Source: Oceanobacillus indicireducens
GTDB taxonomy: Bacteria > Bacillota > Bacilli > Bacillales > Amphibacillaceae
Direction: 5' to 3'
Assembly: GCF_014647195.1 (NCBI RefSeq)
Contig: NZ_BMOS01000002.1
Span: forward strand, 145,975 to 209,974
Length of the DNA: 64,000 nt
Shown: piece by piece, positions 1 through 8,613 of the stretch
How positions within the stretch are numbered: position 1 is the first letter of the stretch
How the letters are laid out: every line of letters begins with the position of its first letter
Made by a program: the position numbers and the translations under genes
The notes under the pieces: model-generated
What the model saw: only the letters and a program-made list of their open reading frames with translations
What the model was told of the DNA's origin: nothing
Databases searched by the model: none

Positions 1-121
1 AACCCCGCAGCGCGCAAAGCGTGCGAGGAGGCTCACCAGCCGCCCGCGGAAAGCGAGAGGTGTCTGGACTGCGAACCTCCAGATGAAAGTTGCACTTACG
101 CTGAATGAAAGCAAGTAAGTT
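1..121 (-). repeat. R1 repeat, truncated by the window edge (copy a)
   Basis: One end of the R1 intergenic element. It carries the GAGAGGTGTCTGGACTGC arm and the terminal motif CACTTACGCTGAATGAAAGC, which recur at 15956-16520, 39502-40007 and 51100-51409. The rest lies left of the window. Confidence 0.75.
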
Positions 122-241
122 ACTTTGCTAAGAAGAATTTTTTAAAAAGTGCGCCATTATGAAACTTTTATCTATTCCATCCGTATAACCTACTACGGCG
201 AAGCATACATATTTTTATATTGGAAAGGAGTCTATACCTGT

Positions 242-1174
242 ATGGAAACGATGTTGGAAGTAAAAGGACTTAATAAATCCTTTAAAGACAAACAAGTTTT
301 AAAAAACATATCCTTCGAAGTAAATAAGGGTGAAATAATGGCCATCCTTGGGCCGAACGGAGCAGGGAAATCAACAACCATCCGTAATATTATGGGAATC
401 ATGTATCCTGATGAAGGAACCGTCACGTTCCATAACCACCAAGGAAAAGGGATACCGCAAAACAAAATTGGCTACCTTCCCGAAGAACGGGGCTTGTACA
501 AAAATGTGAAAGTGATGGACATCTTGCTTTACCTTGCTGATTTAAAAAGTTACCCCTTGGACAAGGCAAAGAAACGGATTCTTGATTACTTGAAAAAGTT
601 TGACTTGGAAGGTAAAGAAAATGTCAAGATGGAAGAATTATCAAAAGGAATGGGCCAGAAGGTACAATTTATCGGCGCAGTCATCCATGAACCCGAATTA
701 TTAATCCTTGATGAACCTTTCTCCGGTCTTGATCCAGTGAGTCAGGAGATTTTCAAAGATGAAATTCGGAGTCTCCGGGATAATGGCACCGCTATTTTAC
801 TTTCTTCCCATCAAATGAACCTGGTCGAAGAAATGTGTGACCGTTTGTTTATGATTCAGCGAGGAGAGAAGGTCATTTATGGGTCACTCTATGATGTAAA
901 ACAAGAATATGCGAATTTCAAATGTACCATTCGCGGAAGCAATGAAAGAGGTACACTCGAAACGATTCCTGAAGTCGAAAATATCGAACAGGACGGCGAT
1001 GTAGCCATTCTTTACTTAACGAAGGATGTTAATCCAAACCGTTGGCTGAAACAACTGCCAGACGATGTTACGATACAGGAGCTGGCGATTGACCGAGTAT
1101 CTCTCCATGAAATCTTTATTGATATCGCTACAGATAAACGCTTAATGTCGGAAGAAGGTGAAATCCATGCGTAA
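242..1174 (+). CDS. ABC exporter ATP-binding protein (YhaQ/NatA type)
   Basis: Cytoplasmic ATPase subunit of a two-gene ABC exporter. Walker A GPNGAGKS lies at residues 37-44, the signature LSKGM at 133-137 and Walker B LLILDEP at 153-159, followed by an SSHQM switch-histidine region and a C-terminal extension. The start is ATG 242, with GGAAAGGAG at 222-230 eleven bases upstream; the frame is open to 149 but has no ribosome site there. At about 310 aa it matches YhaQ-like proteins better than the shorter NatA. The permease gene overlaps its 3' end, so the two are translationally coupled. The exported substrate cannot be read from sequence; Na+ or drug export is only a family-level inference. 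Confidence 0.88.
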   Translation: METMLEVKGLNKSFKDKQVLKNISFEVNKGEIMAILGPNGAGKSTTIRNIMGIMYPDEGTVTFHNHQGKGIPQNKIGYLPEERGLYKNVKVMDILLYLADLKSYPLDKAKKRILDYLKKFDLEGKENVKMEELSKGMGQKVQFIGAVIHEPELLILDEPFSGLDPVSQEIFKDEIRSLRDNGTAILLSSHQMNLVEEMCDRLFMIQRGEKVIYGSLYDVKQEYANFKCTIRGSNERGTLETIPEVENIEQDGDVAILYLTKDVNPNRWLKQLPDDVTIQELAIDRVSLHEIFIDIATDKRLMSEEGEIHA

Positions 1175-2411
1175 TGCAATGAAAGTTGCGAAGTGGGAAA
1201 TCAAGCGAAATATGAAAAATAAAACCTTTCTAATCGGGTTATTCCTTACTCCCCTATTAATCGTCGGCTTCGGCTTGATTGGCAGCTGGATTGGAGGCAG
1301 TTCAGACGATGGCTCATATGAAGATGAGATGACTGTTTTTATTAACGATGAGATTGGTATCATTGATGAACTTACACAATATGCTTCTGAAAGTGGGCTG
1401 GAATGGTCTATAGAGGAAACGAATGTGGAGATTGGCGACGTTGCAGCTGAGTTAGATGGTGCGGAGGATACCGCCTATATTTTCTTAAATGAAGCTGCTT
1501 TAAATGAAGGTGTCGTTCCAGTGTATATCGCGGAAGATGTCGATCCATTCTTTTCAAGTCAACTGGCAATGTTCCAAGGACCAATCCTCGCCCATCAGAT
1601 GGAAGCGCTCGGGTTAACGGAAGAGCAATCGCTTGCTGTCTCTCGCGGGATTCAGTTTGCCGAAATGGATGCAGAAGAAATGACGAACGACGAAGCTCTT
1701 GAAGACGAGGCATCCGGTGAAGATTTCCTAGCAGGAATCGTCCCAGCGGCCTTTGGAGGAATTATTTTCATTTCGATCCTTTTTACCGGGATGGCAATGT
1801 TCCAAAGTGCATCCCAGGAGAAAAAAGATAAAATTGCTGAAATCATTCTCTCTTCCGTCACTCCTGAGGAATTGATGCAAGGGAAAATTATCGGTTATTT
1901 CGTCCTTGGACTTGTGCAGGCCGCTGTATTGCTTGTATTTTTAGTGCCAATGATCCTGTTTCTTACCGATGTTCCGCTATTTGAGTATCTGTTCGTCACA
2001 GAGACTCTTCTATTCGTACTCCTTGCCGTCTTAAACTACTTAATGTTCGCAGCAATCTTTGTCGGAATTGGGGCTACGATTGAAGATGTGACGACTTCAG
2101 GAAATTTCCAAGGGATCGTCATGATGCTTCCGTTCTTGCCATTTATTTTCATCGGTCCGGTCGTTGGGGATCCTTCTGGCTTAATGGCACAAATCGGTAC
2201 CTATATTCCATTCACGGCACCAGGTGTATTACTGCTCCGACTCACGATGCTCGATGTTTGGCCGTGGCTTGAGATTAGTATTTCACTTGTAATTATCATT
2301 GTCAGTGTCCTTGTATTTATTCGACTTGCTGGTAAGATCTTCAAAGTCGGAATTCTTATGTATGGGAAGAATGCAACTCCTGGAGAAATTTGGAAATGGT
2401 TAAAAGCGTGA
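1167..2411 (+). CDS. ABC exporter permease (YhaP/NatB type)
   Basis: Membrane subunit partnering the ATPase just upstream. It has the ABC-2 permease layout: one N-terminal membrane helix (about residues 20-45), a long acidic extracytoplasmic domain (about 50-190), then five to six helices in the C-terminal half. The motif EKKDKIAEIILSS after the first C-terminal helix is typical of NatB/YhaP permeases. ATG 1167 is chosen because AGAAGGTGA ends about six bases before it and it overlaps the upstream gene by 8 nt; a GTG at 1158 is possible. The length of about 414 aa fits YhaP. No terminator follows directly; the next signal is a promoter for a small ORF. Confidence 0.85.
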   Translation: MRNAMKVAKWEIKRNMKNKTFLIGLFLTPLLIVGFGLIGSWIGGSSDDGSYEDEMTVFINDEIGIIDELTQYASESGLEWSIEETNVEIGDVAAELDGAEDTAYIFLNEAALNEGVVPVYIAEDVDPFFSSQLAMFQGPILAHQMEALGLTEEQSLAVSRGIQFAEMDAEEMTNDEALEDEASGEDFLAGIVPAAFGGIIFISILFTGMAMFQSASQEKKDKIAEIILSSVTPEELMQGKIIGYFVLGLVQAAVLLVFLVPMILFLTDVPLFEYLFVTETLLFVLLAVLNYLMFAAIFVGIGATIEDVTTSGNFQGIVMMLPFLPFIFIGPVVGDPSGLMAQIGTYIPFTAPGVLLLRLTMLDVWPWLEISISLVIIIVSVLVFIRLAGKIFKVGILMYGKNATPGEIWKWLKA

Positions 2412-2442
2412 AGTACTTTTTCCATTTAATCTAGAAATATAC

Positions 2443-2459
2443 TATAATACTAGTATAAT
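2443..2459 (+). promoter_or_regulatory. Promoter-like -10 elements for the 24-codon ORF
   Basis: Two TATAAT hexamers lie at 2443-2448 and 2454-2459. The first has a TTTCCA -35-like hexamer 18 bases upstream. They lie 28-44 bases before the small ORF at 2487, leaving a short leader. Visual call only. Confidence 0.5.
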
Positions 2460-2486
2460 AGTATTCACTTGTAGGGGGTAATAAGT

Positions 2487-2561
2487 ATGTTAATGTATGT
2501 TATAGCCTTGGGTATAGGAGTATGTGTTAGTTTAATTATCGCAAGCGAAGTTTGGGATTAA
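2487..2561 (+). CDS. Small hydrophobic membrane peptide (24 aa)
   Basis: A 24-codon ORF beginning MLMYVIALGIGVC and ending SEVWD: essentially one transmembrane helix with an acidic tail. Support comes from its surroundings: a promoter-like region at 2443-2459, a GGGGG-type ribosome site (2473-2477) 9 bases before the ATG, and a strong intrinsic terminator 19 bases after the stop. It is thus a complete small transcription unit. I do not recognise the family. Such peptides often modulate membrane complexes or act as toxins; neither is shown here, and no antisense RNA gene was identified. Confidence 0.55.
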   Translation: MLMYVIALGIGVCVSLIIASEVWD

Positions 2562-2579
2562 TAAGCATAAGCATGCACA

Positions 2580-2613
2580 GAGCGCATCCGCTAAATGGAT
2601 GCGCTCCTTTTTT
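2580..2613 (+). terminator. Intrinsic terminator after the 24-codon ORF
   Basis: Perfect stem GAGCGCATCC / GGATGCGCTC with a 7-nt loop, followed by CTTTTTT. Confidence 0.9.
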
Positions 2614-2649
2614 ATGTAAGAACCTAGTCTCAAAAAATCCTAGAAAAGT

Positions 2650-2800
2650 TATGAATCACCTTCATTCAGCATAAGTGCAACTTTCTTCTGGAGGTCCGCA
2701 GTCGAGACTAAGGCCATGCCCAACTAAACGCTGGATGGAGTAATCGGCAGTTACGTTCATTTGGTTAATTAGTTTTCGCGGACCTTTCTCCTATCTTTTC
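2650..2800 (+). repeat. R1 repeat, decayed (copy b)
   Basis: Starts with the R1 terminal motif TTCATTCAGCATAAGTGCAAC and TGGAGGTCCGCAGT, then loses similarity. A CGCGGACCTTTCTCC near the right side may be the remnant partner arm. Confidence 0.6.
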
Positions 2801-2918
2801 TGAATAGTCCTTTATTATCATTCTTGATTTATTTCTCTTATTCCCTTGTTTACTATTTTCATTCATATTATTATAAAACTATTAATCTAATTTTTTCCAA
2901 AAGTAGAAGGAGGCATTT

Positions 2919-4085
2919 ATGAAGAACCTCAAGATTAGCTTTATCGTAATAGTGTTACTTACTTTCTTTATTCATGCGGAAAAAATGGAAGCAGCAAGTG
3001 GACAAACCTATGAAGTCGGGGCTAACATACTCCATGTTCGTGAAGATCCTGCAGGTGATGCAACGATTATCGGGCTACTAAATAAAGGGGATAAGCTCAC
3101 GGCCTTTGGGGAACAATATGGCTGGGTGCAGACGTATTATGGTGGAAGCACCGCCTGGGTCGCGAAACATCATTTAATTCCTACTGACTCTGCGGTCACC
3201 ACAGCAAGTTCTGATCAAGCCGCCACAACAAAAGCGTCTGAGTCAACAACCGCCGGCCAGATTACCGTTACGGCACCGAGTGTGAATATCCGCTCTGGTC
3301 CAAGTCTGGATCATGCAGTCATTGCCGGGTCAGTACAAGGAGAAACATTTAATACGATTTCCGCTTCCGGGGATTGGATAAATATTAAGCTGCCTAACGG
3401 AGATACAGGCTGGATTGCTGCTTGGCTAACAAGTTCTTCCGGCACGCAAACAGCAAACATGGCAAGCACAAGTGAGACTGCAACAGAAACGGGAACCACA
3501 CAAGTTGCAAGTGCCAGTACGGAACAAGTTCAATCTTCAGCAAACGGCTCCCTTTCCGGTTTTAACATTGTGTTGGATGCCGGGCATGGCGGGAAAGACC
3601 CTGGTGCAATTGGTCTTAGCGGGGTACACGAGAAAGACCTCGTCCACCAAACGACTAATACAATTGCGCAAGTGCTGCGAAATTACGGGGCAACCGTAAT
3701 CGAAACACGGACGTCGGATTATTATTTATCATTGGATGAGCGAGCAAATTTGAGCAATGCCTATGACACGGATGCTTTCATCAGTATCCACTACAATTCG
3801 TTCCCTATCGTTTCCGTACAAGGAATTAATACGTTCTATTATAGTGATGCGGGGTATCAGTTAGGGAAGCATGTTCATTCAAATCTTAGTTCTACTGTTC
3901 CTTTAACGAATCGAGGACTGGGACAGACAGGTTATAAAGTGTTGCGCAATACGGATGCACCAGCCATTTTACTTGAGCTAGGATTCATTACAAATCCGTA
4001 TGATTTATCCGTGATTCAAACTGCCGATTACCAGCAGACAGTTGCTGAATCGATTGCACAAGGATTACTAAACTATTTTCATTAA
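2919..4085 (+). CDS. Secreted N-acetylmuramoyl-L-alanine amidase with two SH3b domains
   Basis: Cell-wall hydrolase cutting the MurNAc-L-Ala bond. A Sec signal peptide covers residues 1 to about 26 (core IVIVLLTFFIHA, cleavage near AASG). Two bacterial SH3 domains (about 30-88 and 113-172) carry the NIRSGPS/VREDP and GWI/WVA motifs of wall-binding repeats. A Thr/Ser/Gln-rich linker leads to a C-terminal Amidase_3 domain (about 213-388). Zinc and catalytic residues are visible: His in LDAGHGGKDPGA, Glu in GVHEKDL, His in SIHYNSF and the C-terminal Glu in LLELGF. GAAGGAGG precedes the ATG. Monocistronic, with its own terminator. Confidence 0.93.
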   Translation: MKNLKISFIVIVLLTFFIHAEKMEAASGQTYEVGANILHVREDPAGDATIIGLLNKGDKLTAFGEQYGWVQTYYGGSTAWVAKHHLIPTDSAVTTASSDQAATTKASESTTAGQITVTAPSVNIRSGPSLDHAVIAGSVQGETFNTISASGDWINIKLPNGDTGWIAAWLTSSSGTQTANMASTSETATETGTTQVASASTEQVQSSANGSLSGFNIVLDAGHGGKDPGAIGLSGVHEKDLVHQTTNTIAQVLRNYGATVIETRTSDYYLSLDERANLSNAYDTDAFISIHYNSFPIVSVQGINTFYYSDAGYQLGKHVHSNLSSTVPLTNRGLGQTGYKVLRNTDAPAILLELGFITNPYDLSVIQTADYQQTVAESIAQGLLNYFH

Positions 4086-4090
4086 AAAAC

Positions 4091-4127
4091 AAATCCCTTC
4101 ACCATTTTCGGCTGAAGGGATTTCTTA
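4091..4127 (+). terminator. Intrinsic terminator of the SH3b amidase gene
   Basis: AAATCCCTTCA pairs with TGAAGGGATTT. The following tract (CTTAACTT) is only modestly T-rich. Confidence 0.75.
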
Positions 4128-4129
4128 AC

Positions 4130-4172
4130 TTAAGTATCCAGGGCTAGCCACGTCCGGCTTCAGCGCCATTGT
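4130..4172 (-). repeat. R3 repeat fragment
   Basis: Short piece containing GGGCTAGCCACGTCCGGCTTC, which matches the flank of the longer R3 copy near 31085-31110 (GACGTGGCTAG) and the piece at 24660-24710. Confidence 0.45.
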
Positions 4173-4187
4173 TATGGAGGAAAAGGT

Positions 4188-5456
4188 ATGAACGAAAAAG
4201 TTGGCGAACTTATCGATAAGACTCAAGAGAAGTTCAATTTAAACAATTACTATTTGAAGCAATATCAATTTTTCAAAGAAAAGAATCCGAGAAAAGAAAC
4301 TGTTTTTATTCTTAACATGGAATGGTTTCCAAACGGCTCGCAAAGTGAAGGGCATGGATTAAATCCTCCAGGCACGATTAGCATTGATGTCGATTTCCAT
4401 ACGAATGAATTGAGGAATATTGGGTTTGTAAAGGGTGTTAATGAAATCGAAGCAGGGCTACCTGAGAGCGACGATGTTGAAGCGGCCATTAAATGGGTGG
4501 AAAAAGAAACCGGGCTGAAGTATGGTCGACAGTTCCAATTAGCGGAAACCGTTGAAACTCGCCTCACCTTTCTTGCCACAACAGACGACATACCCGTCTT
4601 CCCCGCCGGTCTTATTACATTGGAATTCAATGAGGAAGGTAAACTCAGCCTTTATGCAATCGATGGGAACTTCCCGCCCGCAGACAGAATTCACGCTGAA
4701 ACATTCGCCTTAACCAAAGCAGGAACGAAAGATATACTAAAGAAACAATTCCAACTGCTTGAAGTTCCAATCGTTGATGAAGAGAAATGGAAAAAGATAT
4801 ATGCCTTAGCTAGTTGCTTTATTACGAATGACGGGAAACAAGTTCTTCCTTATGAGGCCGTGGAAACAATTGACCCTGCTTTTGTTCCTTTACATGAAGT
4901 GTTGCAGTGGAAGAAGCCGATAGAAAAGTCTTTCCAAAAGCGAGATATCGACCTTAGCACGGAAGTAACAGAGGAAGAAGCGGTTGCCGAAAATAAAGAA
5001 CAAACTAAACCACTGACTTCAGATGATGTGGAGATTGCAGTAAAGCAAACGCGAGACTATTTGCAATCCATCCAGCCGGAAGCATCCGGAAAATGGAAAA
5101 TCACATTAATCCATAGGGAAAAAGCTTATCTATTTGCTGTATTAAAACCTGTAAAAGAGGAAACCCGGATTATCAACCGGAAACTCACAATCATACTAGA
5201 TGGACAGACGTTCGAGCCAGTAAATCATGTCGACAATGATCTATTGCTTGAAACATTCAAACACTTCGAGAAAGCTTCTCCAGCAGAAATAACAATAGAA
5301 GAAGCGTTTGAAAAGCTATATAGAGCGATTGAACTTACCCCGGTCTATGTCTATGATAAAGAAAGTGAGCAGTATAAACTCTGTGGAAAAGTCGATTCCG
5401 AACTCGCGATTGATGCTGAAACCGGGGAATTGCTTAATATGGAATCACTGAATTAA
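4188..5456 (+). CDS. Cytosolic protein, possibly YcdB/YcdC-repeat (DUF4901) family
   Basis: A 422-aa protein with no signal peptide or membrane segment. It appears to hold two related modules, about residues 40-200 and 275-420. Each has a segment in which a strand of type ISIDVDF or LTIILDG is followed by an acidic helix of type DVEAAIKWVEKETG or SDDVEIAVKQTRDYL, and it ends on AIDAETGELLNM. This resembles the YcdB/YcdC repeat of Bacillus proteins of unknown function. The assignment rests on pattern memory only. The start is ATG 4188 with GGAGGAAAAGGT just before. No function is claimed. Confidence 0.7.
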   Translation: MNEKVGELIDKTQEKFNLNNYYLKQYQFFKEKNPRKETVFILNMEWFPNGSQSEGHGLNPPGTISIDVDFHTNELRNIGFVKGVNEIEAGLPESDDVEAAIKWVEKETGLKYGRQFQLAETVETRLTFLATTDDIPVFPAGLITLEFNEEGKLSLYAIDGNFPPADRIHAETFALTKAGTKDILKKQFQLLEVPIVDEEKWKKIYALASCFITNDGKQVLPYEAVETIDPAFVPLHEVLQWKKPIEKSFQKRDIDLSTEVTEEEAVAENKEQTKPLTSDDVEIAVKQTRDYLQSIQPEASGKWKITLIHREKAYLFAVLKPVKEETRIINRKLTIILDGQTFEPVNHVDNDLLLETFKHFEKASPAEITIEEAFEKLYRAIELTPVYVYDKESEQYKLCGKVDSELAIDAETGELLNMESLN

Positions 5457-5467
5457 TAACGTAACCA

Positions 5468-6373
5468 TTATTGCTTAAACTGTTCTAAACGGCTGAAGAA
5501 ATCAACGACAAATTCATAAAAGATTTTCTCCGTCGGTAGTAATTCTCGATCGGCAGGAATGATCATCCCAACCGTGCGGGTAACGACTGGATCAATCAAT
5601 GGAATTCGGACTGTTGCCCGCGGTTGATTGTCGACGAGGGTGCTTTCCGGAACAAGGGAAATGCCTAGACCTGCCGAGACGAGCCCCTTGAGTGCATCAA
5701 TATCATCCCCTTCAGACGTAACATTAGGTGTAAAACCAACTTGTTCACAAGCCTGGACGAGAATACGTCTTAAGATAAAGCCTTCCGGGAACATGATAAA
5801 AGATTCATCACGCAGATCCGTGAGCTGTAACGCACGTTGATTTGCTTTTGGATGATTCAGGGGTAATAAGGCGACGACTTTTTCCGTTGACAGCACCTTC
5901 CCCTGTAAGCGGGTTTCATCCATTGGCACCGGCGCAAGTAATGCCATATTCGTCTTCCCTTTCAGTACATAGTTTTTTAATTCATAATAATTACCTTGAA
6001 CTAATTTAAATTTAACTTCCGGGTAATTCCTGCGAAAGGCAGAGATCAATGTCGGCAAAATATACAATGCCAACGTACTGACGAAGCCGATATGGATCGT
6101 TCCCTTCTCGGGGTCGGTATATTCATGAATGACTTGTTCCGCATCTTCAATCACATGGATCGCCTGCTCCATATGCTTTAAGAAAATTTCTCCAATTGGA
6201 GTGAGCCGGACATTTCTTCCTTCACGGATAAATAAACTAACCCCAAGTTCTTCTTCAAGCTTCGCAATCTGCCGGCTAACCGCAGACTGGGCAACATGCA
6301 GATGATTTGCGGCATCGGTTACATGTTCTCTTTTCGCTACTTCAATAAAGTATTTAATCTGTCTTAGTTCCAT
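5468..6373 (-). CDS. gltC: LysR-type regulator, GltC-like
   Basis: Transcription factor of about 301 aa closely resembling Bacillus GltC, which activates glutamate synthase genes according to the 2-oxoglutarate/glutamate balance. The N-terminal helix-turn-helix includes HLHVAQSAVSRQIAKLEEEL; the C-terminal part is a LysR substrate-binding domain with a PEGFILR segment and a LVSAGLGISLVPEST stretch as in GltC. ATG 6373 is chosen because AGGAGGG sits 9 bases upstream; the frame opens further (6529) into non-conserved sequence. It is divergent from gdhA, so the 135-bp gap probably holds shared control sites. Here the neighbour is glutamate dehydrogenase rather than gltAB, which may indicate a changed target. 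Confidence 0.88.
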   Translation of the reverse strand: MELRQIKYFIEVAKREHVTDAANHLHVAQSAVSRQIAKLEEELGVSLFIREGRNVRLTPIGEIFLKHMEQAIHVIEDAEQVIHEYTDPEKGTIHIGFVSTLALYILPTLISAFRRNYPEVKFKLVQGNYYELKNYVLKGKTNMALLAPVPMDETRLQGKVLSTEKVVALLPLNHPKANQRALQLTDLRDESFIMFPEGFILRRILVQACEQVGFTPNVTSEGDDIDALKGLVSAGLGISLVPESTLVDNQPRATVRIPLIDPVVTRTVGMIIPADRELLPTEKIFYEFVVDFFSRLEQFKQ

Positions 6374-6420
6374 GTATTTCAGCCCTCCTATGCTTATTAT
6401 CTCATATCGGCATTGATTAT

Positions 6421-6448
6421 ATCTATTATTTATATTGTTTAGATAGAT
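6421..6448. promoter_or_regulatory. Candidate LysR site in the gltC-gdhA divergent region
   Basis: An ATCTA at 6421-6425 is mirrored by TAGAT at 6440-6444 and again at 6444-6448, within very AT-rich DNA midway between the divergent starts. The classic ATCTC-N7-GAGAT GltC box was not found, so this is tentative. Confidence 0.3.
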
Positions 6449-6508
6449 ATAAAAAGGTAAAATTGAAATATAGTTATACGTACAGACATAAGGAGGATTG
6501 GCAAATAT

Positions 6509-7891
6509 ATGAACACAATCAGTAACCAACTAGATACTGAGAATAAAAAAGTATCCGCATATCTCGATGAAATTTATCGTTCGGTTGTGAAACGTGATCC
6601 GAATGAACCTGAGTTCCACCAAGCTGTTGCTGTCTTCCTCCAATCGATTCTCCCTCTATTAGAAAAAGAACCTCATTACATGGATTTGGGTATCCTCGAA
6701 CAAATCGTTGAACCCGAACGCGTTATTTCTTTTCGCGTCACATGGGTGGATGACAACGGAAAAACCCAAGTAAACCGTGGGTATCGGGTACAATTCAATA
6801 GTGCTATCGGGCCTTTCAAAGGTGGTATCCGCTTTGACCCAAGTGTTAACTTGAGTATCGTAAAATTCTTAGGATTTGAACAAACATTTAAAAACTCACT
6901 AACCGGCCAACCAATTGGCGGGGCTAAAGGCGGGGCTGACTTCGATCCAAAAGGAAAGTCGGATAATGAAATCATGCGCTTTTGTCAAAGCTATATGACC
7001 GAGCTCGCCAGATATATCGGACCTGACATTGACGTTCCTGCCGGCGACCTCGGAGTCGGGGCAAAGGAAATTGGTTATATGTTTGGCCAATATAAACGAA
7101 TACGCGGTGCTTATGAGGCTGGAGTAATTACTGGAAAAGCCCCCGTTTATGGTGGCAGTCTCGGAAGAACCGAAGCAACTGGTTATGGAACGATTTATTT
7201 CTTGAAAGAAATGCTGAGAGATATCGGCCACAACATTAGCGGAAGTTCCGTCGTCGTTTCCGGTTCCGGTAATGTATCGATTTATGCGATGGAAAAAGCG
7301 AGCCAGCTTGGTGCGAAAGTTGTTGCTTGCAGTGATACTTCCGGCTACATTTATAATAAAAATGGTATTGTCGTTGAAGTACTTAAAAGGATTAAGCAAG
7401 TTGATAAAGGCAGAGTTAGCGATTATCTGGAATTCGACCCAGATACAACGTTCCATGAGAACTGTAAAGGTATTTGGAGTGTCCCTTGTGACGTTGCCTT
7501 ACCTTGTGCAACTCAGAACGAACTGGATGAAGAAGATGCGATTGAACTTGTCAAAAACGGCGTCATCGCAGTTGCAGAAGGAGCAAACATGCCTTGCACA
7601 CTAAAAGCAACGAACGTATTCCTCGAAAACGGTGTAACGTTCGGACCGGCCAAAGCTACAAATGCTGGTGGAGTGGCTGTTTCCCAGCTGGAAATGGCGC
7701 AAAACAGTATGCGACTCAAATGGACATTTGAAGAAGTTGATGAACGCCTCCAAGATATTATGATGAACATTTATGAAAATTGTGTAGATGCAACCGAACA
7801 ATTCGATAGTGCCACGAACTTAATCCAAGGTGCAAACATTGCCGGATTTAAGAAGGTTGCCGATGCAATGATAGCTCAGGGCGTTATCTAA
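6509..7891 (+). CDS. gdhA: Glutamate dehydrogenase, probably NADP-specific
   Basis: Interconverts 2-oxoglutarate plus ammonium and glutamate. At 460 aa it has the layout of the hexameric biosynthetic GdhA class rather than the roughly 425-aa NAD-type RocG/GudB. Visible motifs: PFKGGIRFDPSVN with the substrate lysines, the catalytic GGAKGGADFDPKGKS segment, VPAGDLGVGAKEIG, and the Rossmann motif VVVSGSGNVSIYA (GxGNV). AGGAGG at 6491-6496 precedes ATG 6509. NADP preference is inferred from class. Divergent to the GltC-like gene and followed by a good terminator, so monocistronic. Confidence 0.94.
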   Translation: MNTISNQLDTENKKVSAYLDEIYRSVVKRDPNEPEFHQAVAVFLQSILPLLEKEPHYMDLGILEQIVEPERVISFRVTWVDDNGKTQVNRGYRVQFNSAIGPFKGGIRFDPSVNLSIVKFLGFEQTFKNSLTGQPIGGAKGGADFDPKGKSDNEIMRFCQSYMTELARYIGPDIDVPAGDLGVGAKEIGYMFGQYKRIRGAYEAGVITGKAPVYGGSLGRTEATGYGTIYFLKEMLRDIGHNISGSSVVVSGSGNVSIYAMEKASQLGAKVVACSDTSGYIYNKNGIVVEVLKRIKQVDKGRVSDYLEFDPDTTFHENCKGIWSVPCDVALPCATQNELDEEDAIELVKNGVIAVAEGANMPCTLKATNVFLENGVTFGPAKATNAGGVAVSQLEMAQNSMRLKWTFEEVDERLQDIMMNIYENCVDATEQFDSATNLIQGANIAGFKKVADAMIAQGVI

Positions 7892-7901
7892 AAAGTTATT
7901 A

Positions 7902-7940
7902 AAAGACCTGCCATTCTTCTTGATTGGTAGGTCTTTTTTA
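7902..7940 (+). terminator. Intrinsic terminator of gdhA
   Basis: AAAGACCTGCCA pairs with TGGTAGGTCTTT, followed by a T-rich tail. Confidence 0.88.
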
Positions 7941-7981
7941 TAAACAAACCAAGAACACTCGTGATTTCAATCGTGAGAGGT

Positions 7982-8512
7982 TCAAAGCAATTGCATCGTT
8001 GTAACACACGTTCCATCACCTTCATAAGTGGATAGAACTTCTTCTGCTGTTTTACCTTCATGCGATATTTTCACTTCATATTCATCGTTACGCGGCAACC
8101 AGAGATCAATAAATCCATTGTCCATCGTTTCCATTGTTTCATTGACGACGATGCTGCCCTCGCTATCCGTAATTTCTACTGCAAATGCTTCTTTTACCAT
8201 CTCGCCCTGACACCCGGTTAAGCTATGATCGAAGCAAGGATGGGTTACTTCTTCAAATGGTGCGATCGATAGGAAGAATTTATCTTCAGGAAGGTCATAG
8301 ATTTCTTCTTCATTATTCTCATTTGTCACAATCAACTCATTAGAGGTGATTGATGCGGAGACATCCTTAAACGTACCAGTACTGTATTCATGGACTAATT
8401 GTTCAATATCAAGTGATGCTTCTTCGGTTCCCGATCCCTCTTCTTCCGCGTTGCATGCAGCCAAGATAAGACCCGCAAGTAGAAGGATAATCATTGTCAT
8501 TTTTTTCATCAT
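7982..8512 (-). CDS. CueP-family metal-binding lipoprotein
   Basis: Membrane-anchored extracytoplasmic lipoprotein with lipobox LILAAC at about residues 14-19, followed by an acidic linker. The rest matches the CueP pattern: EDKFFLSIAPF, then a Cys-bearing THPCFDHSLTGCQGE segment, the DNGFIDLWLPR motif and a C-terminal GDGTCVTTMQL with a third cysteine. In Salmonella, CueP is a periplasmic copper-binding protein; copper handling here is a family inference. ATG 8512 is used because AGGAG lies 8 bases upstream; GTG 8521 overlaps that ribosome site. No other copper genes are adjacent. Probably monocistronic. Confidence 0.83.
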   Translation of the reverse strand: MMKKMTMIILLLAGLILAACNAEEEGSGTEEASLDIEQLVHEYSTGTFKDVSASITSNELIVTNENNEEEIYDLPEDKFFLSIAPFEEVTHPCFDHSLTGCQGEMVKEAFAVEITDSEGSIVVNETMETMDNGFIDLWLPRNDEYEVKISHEGKTAEEVLSTYEGDGTCVTTMQLL

Positions 8513-8613
8513 TTTTTCCACTCCTACGGTATAAATAAAATCTTATACCCTCATTTTAGCATGGTAACAATCATACTGGAATAGGGATAAATGAAGATTA
8601 CTTGACAACTTGT

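Noticed and set aside
6899-7456. 185-codon open frame on the minus strand
   Set aside because: Antisense shadow of gdhA.
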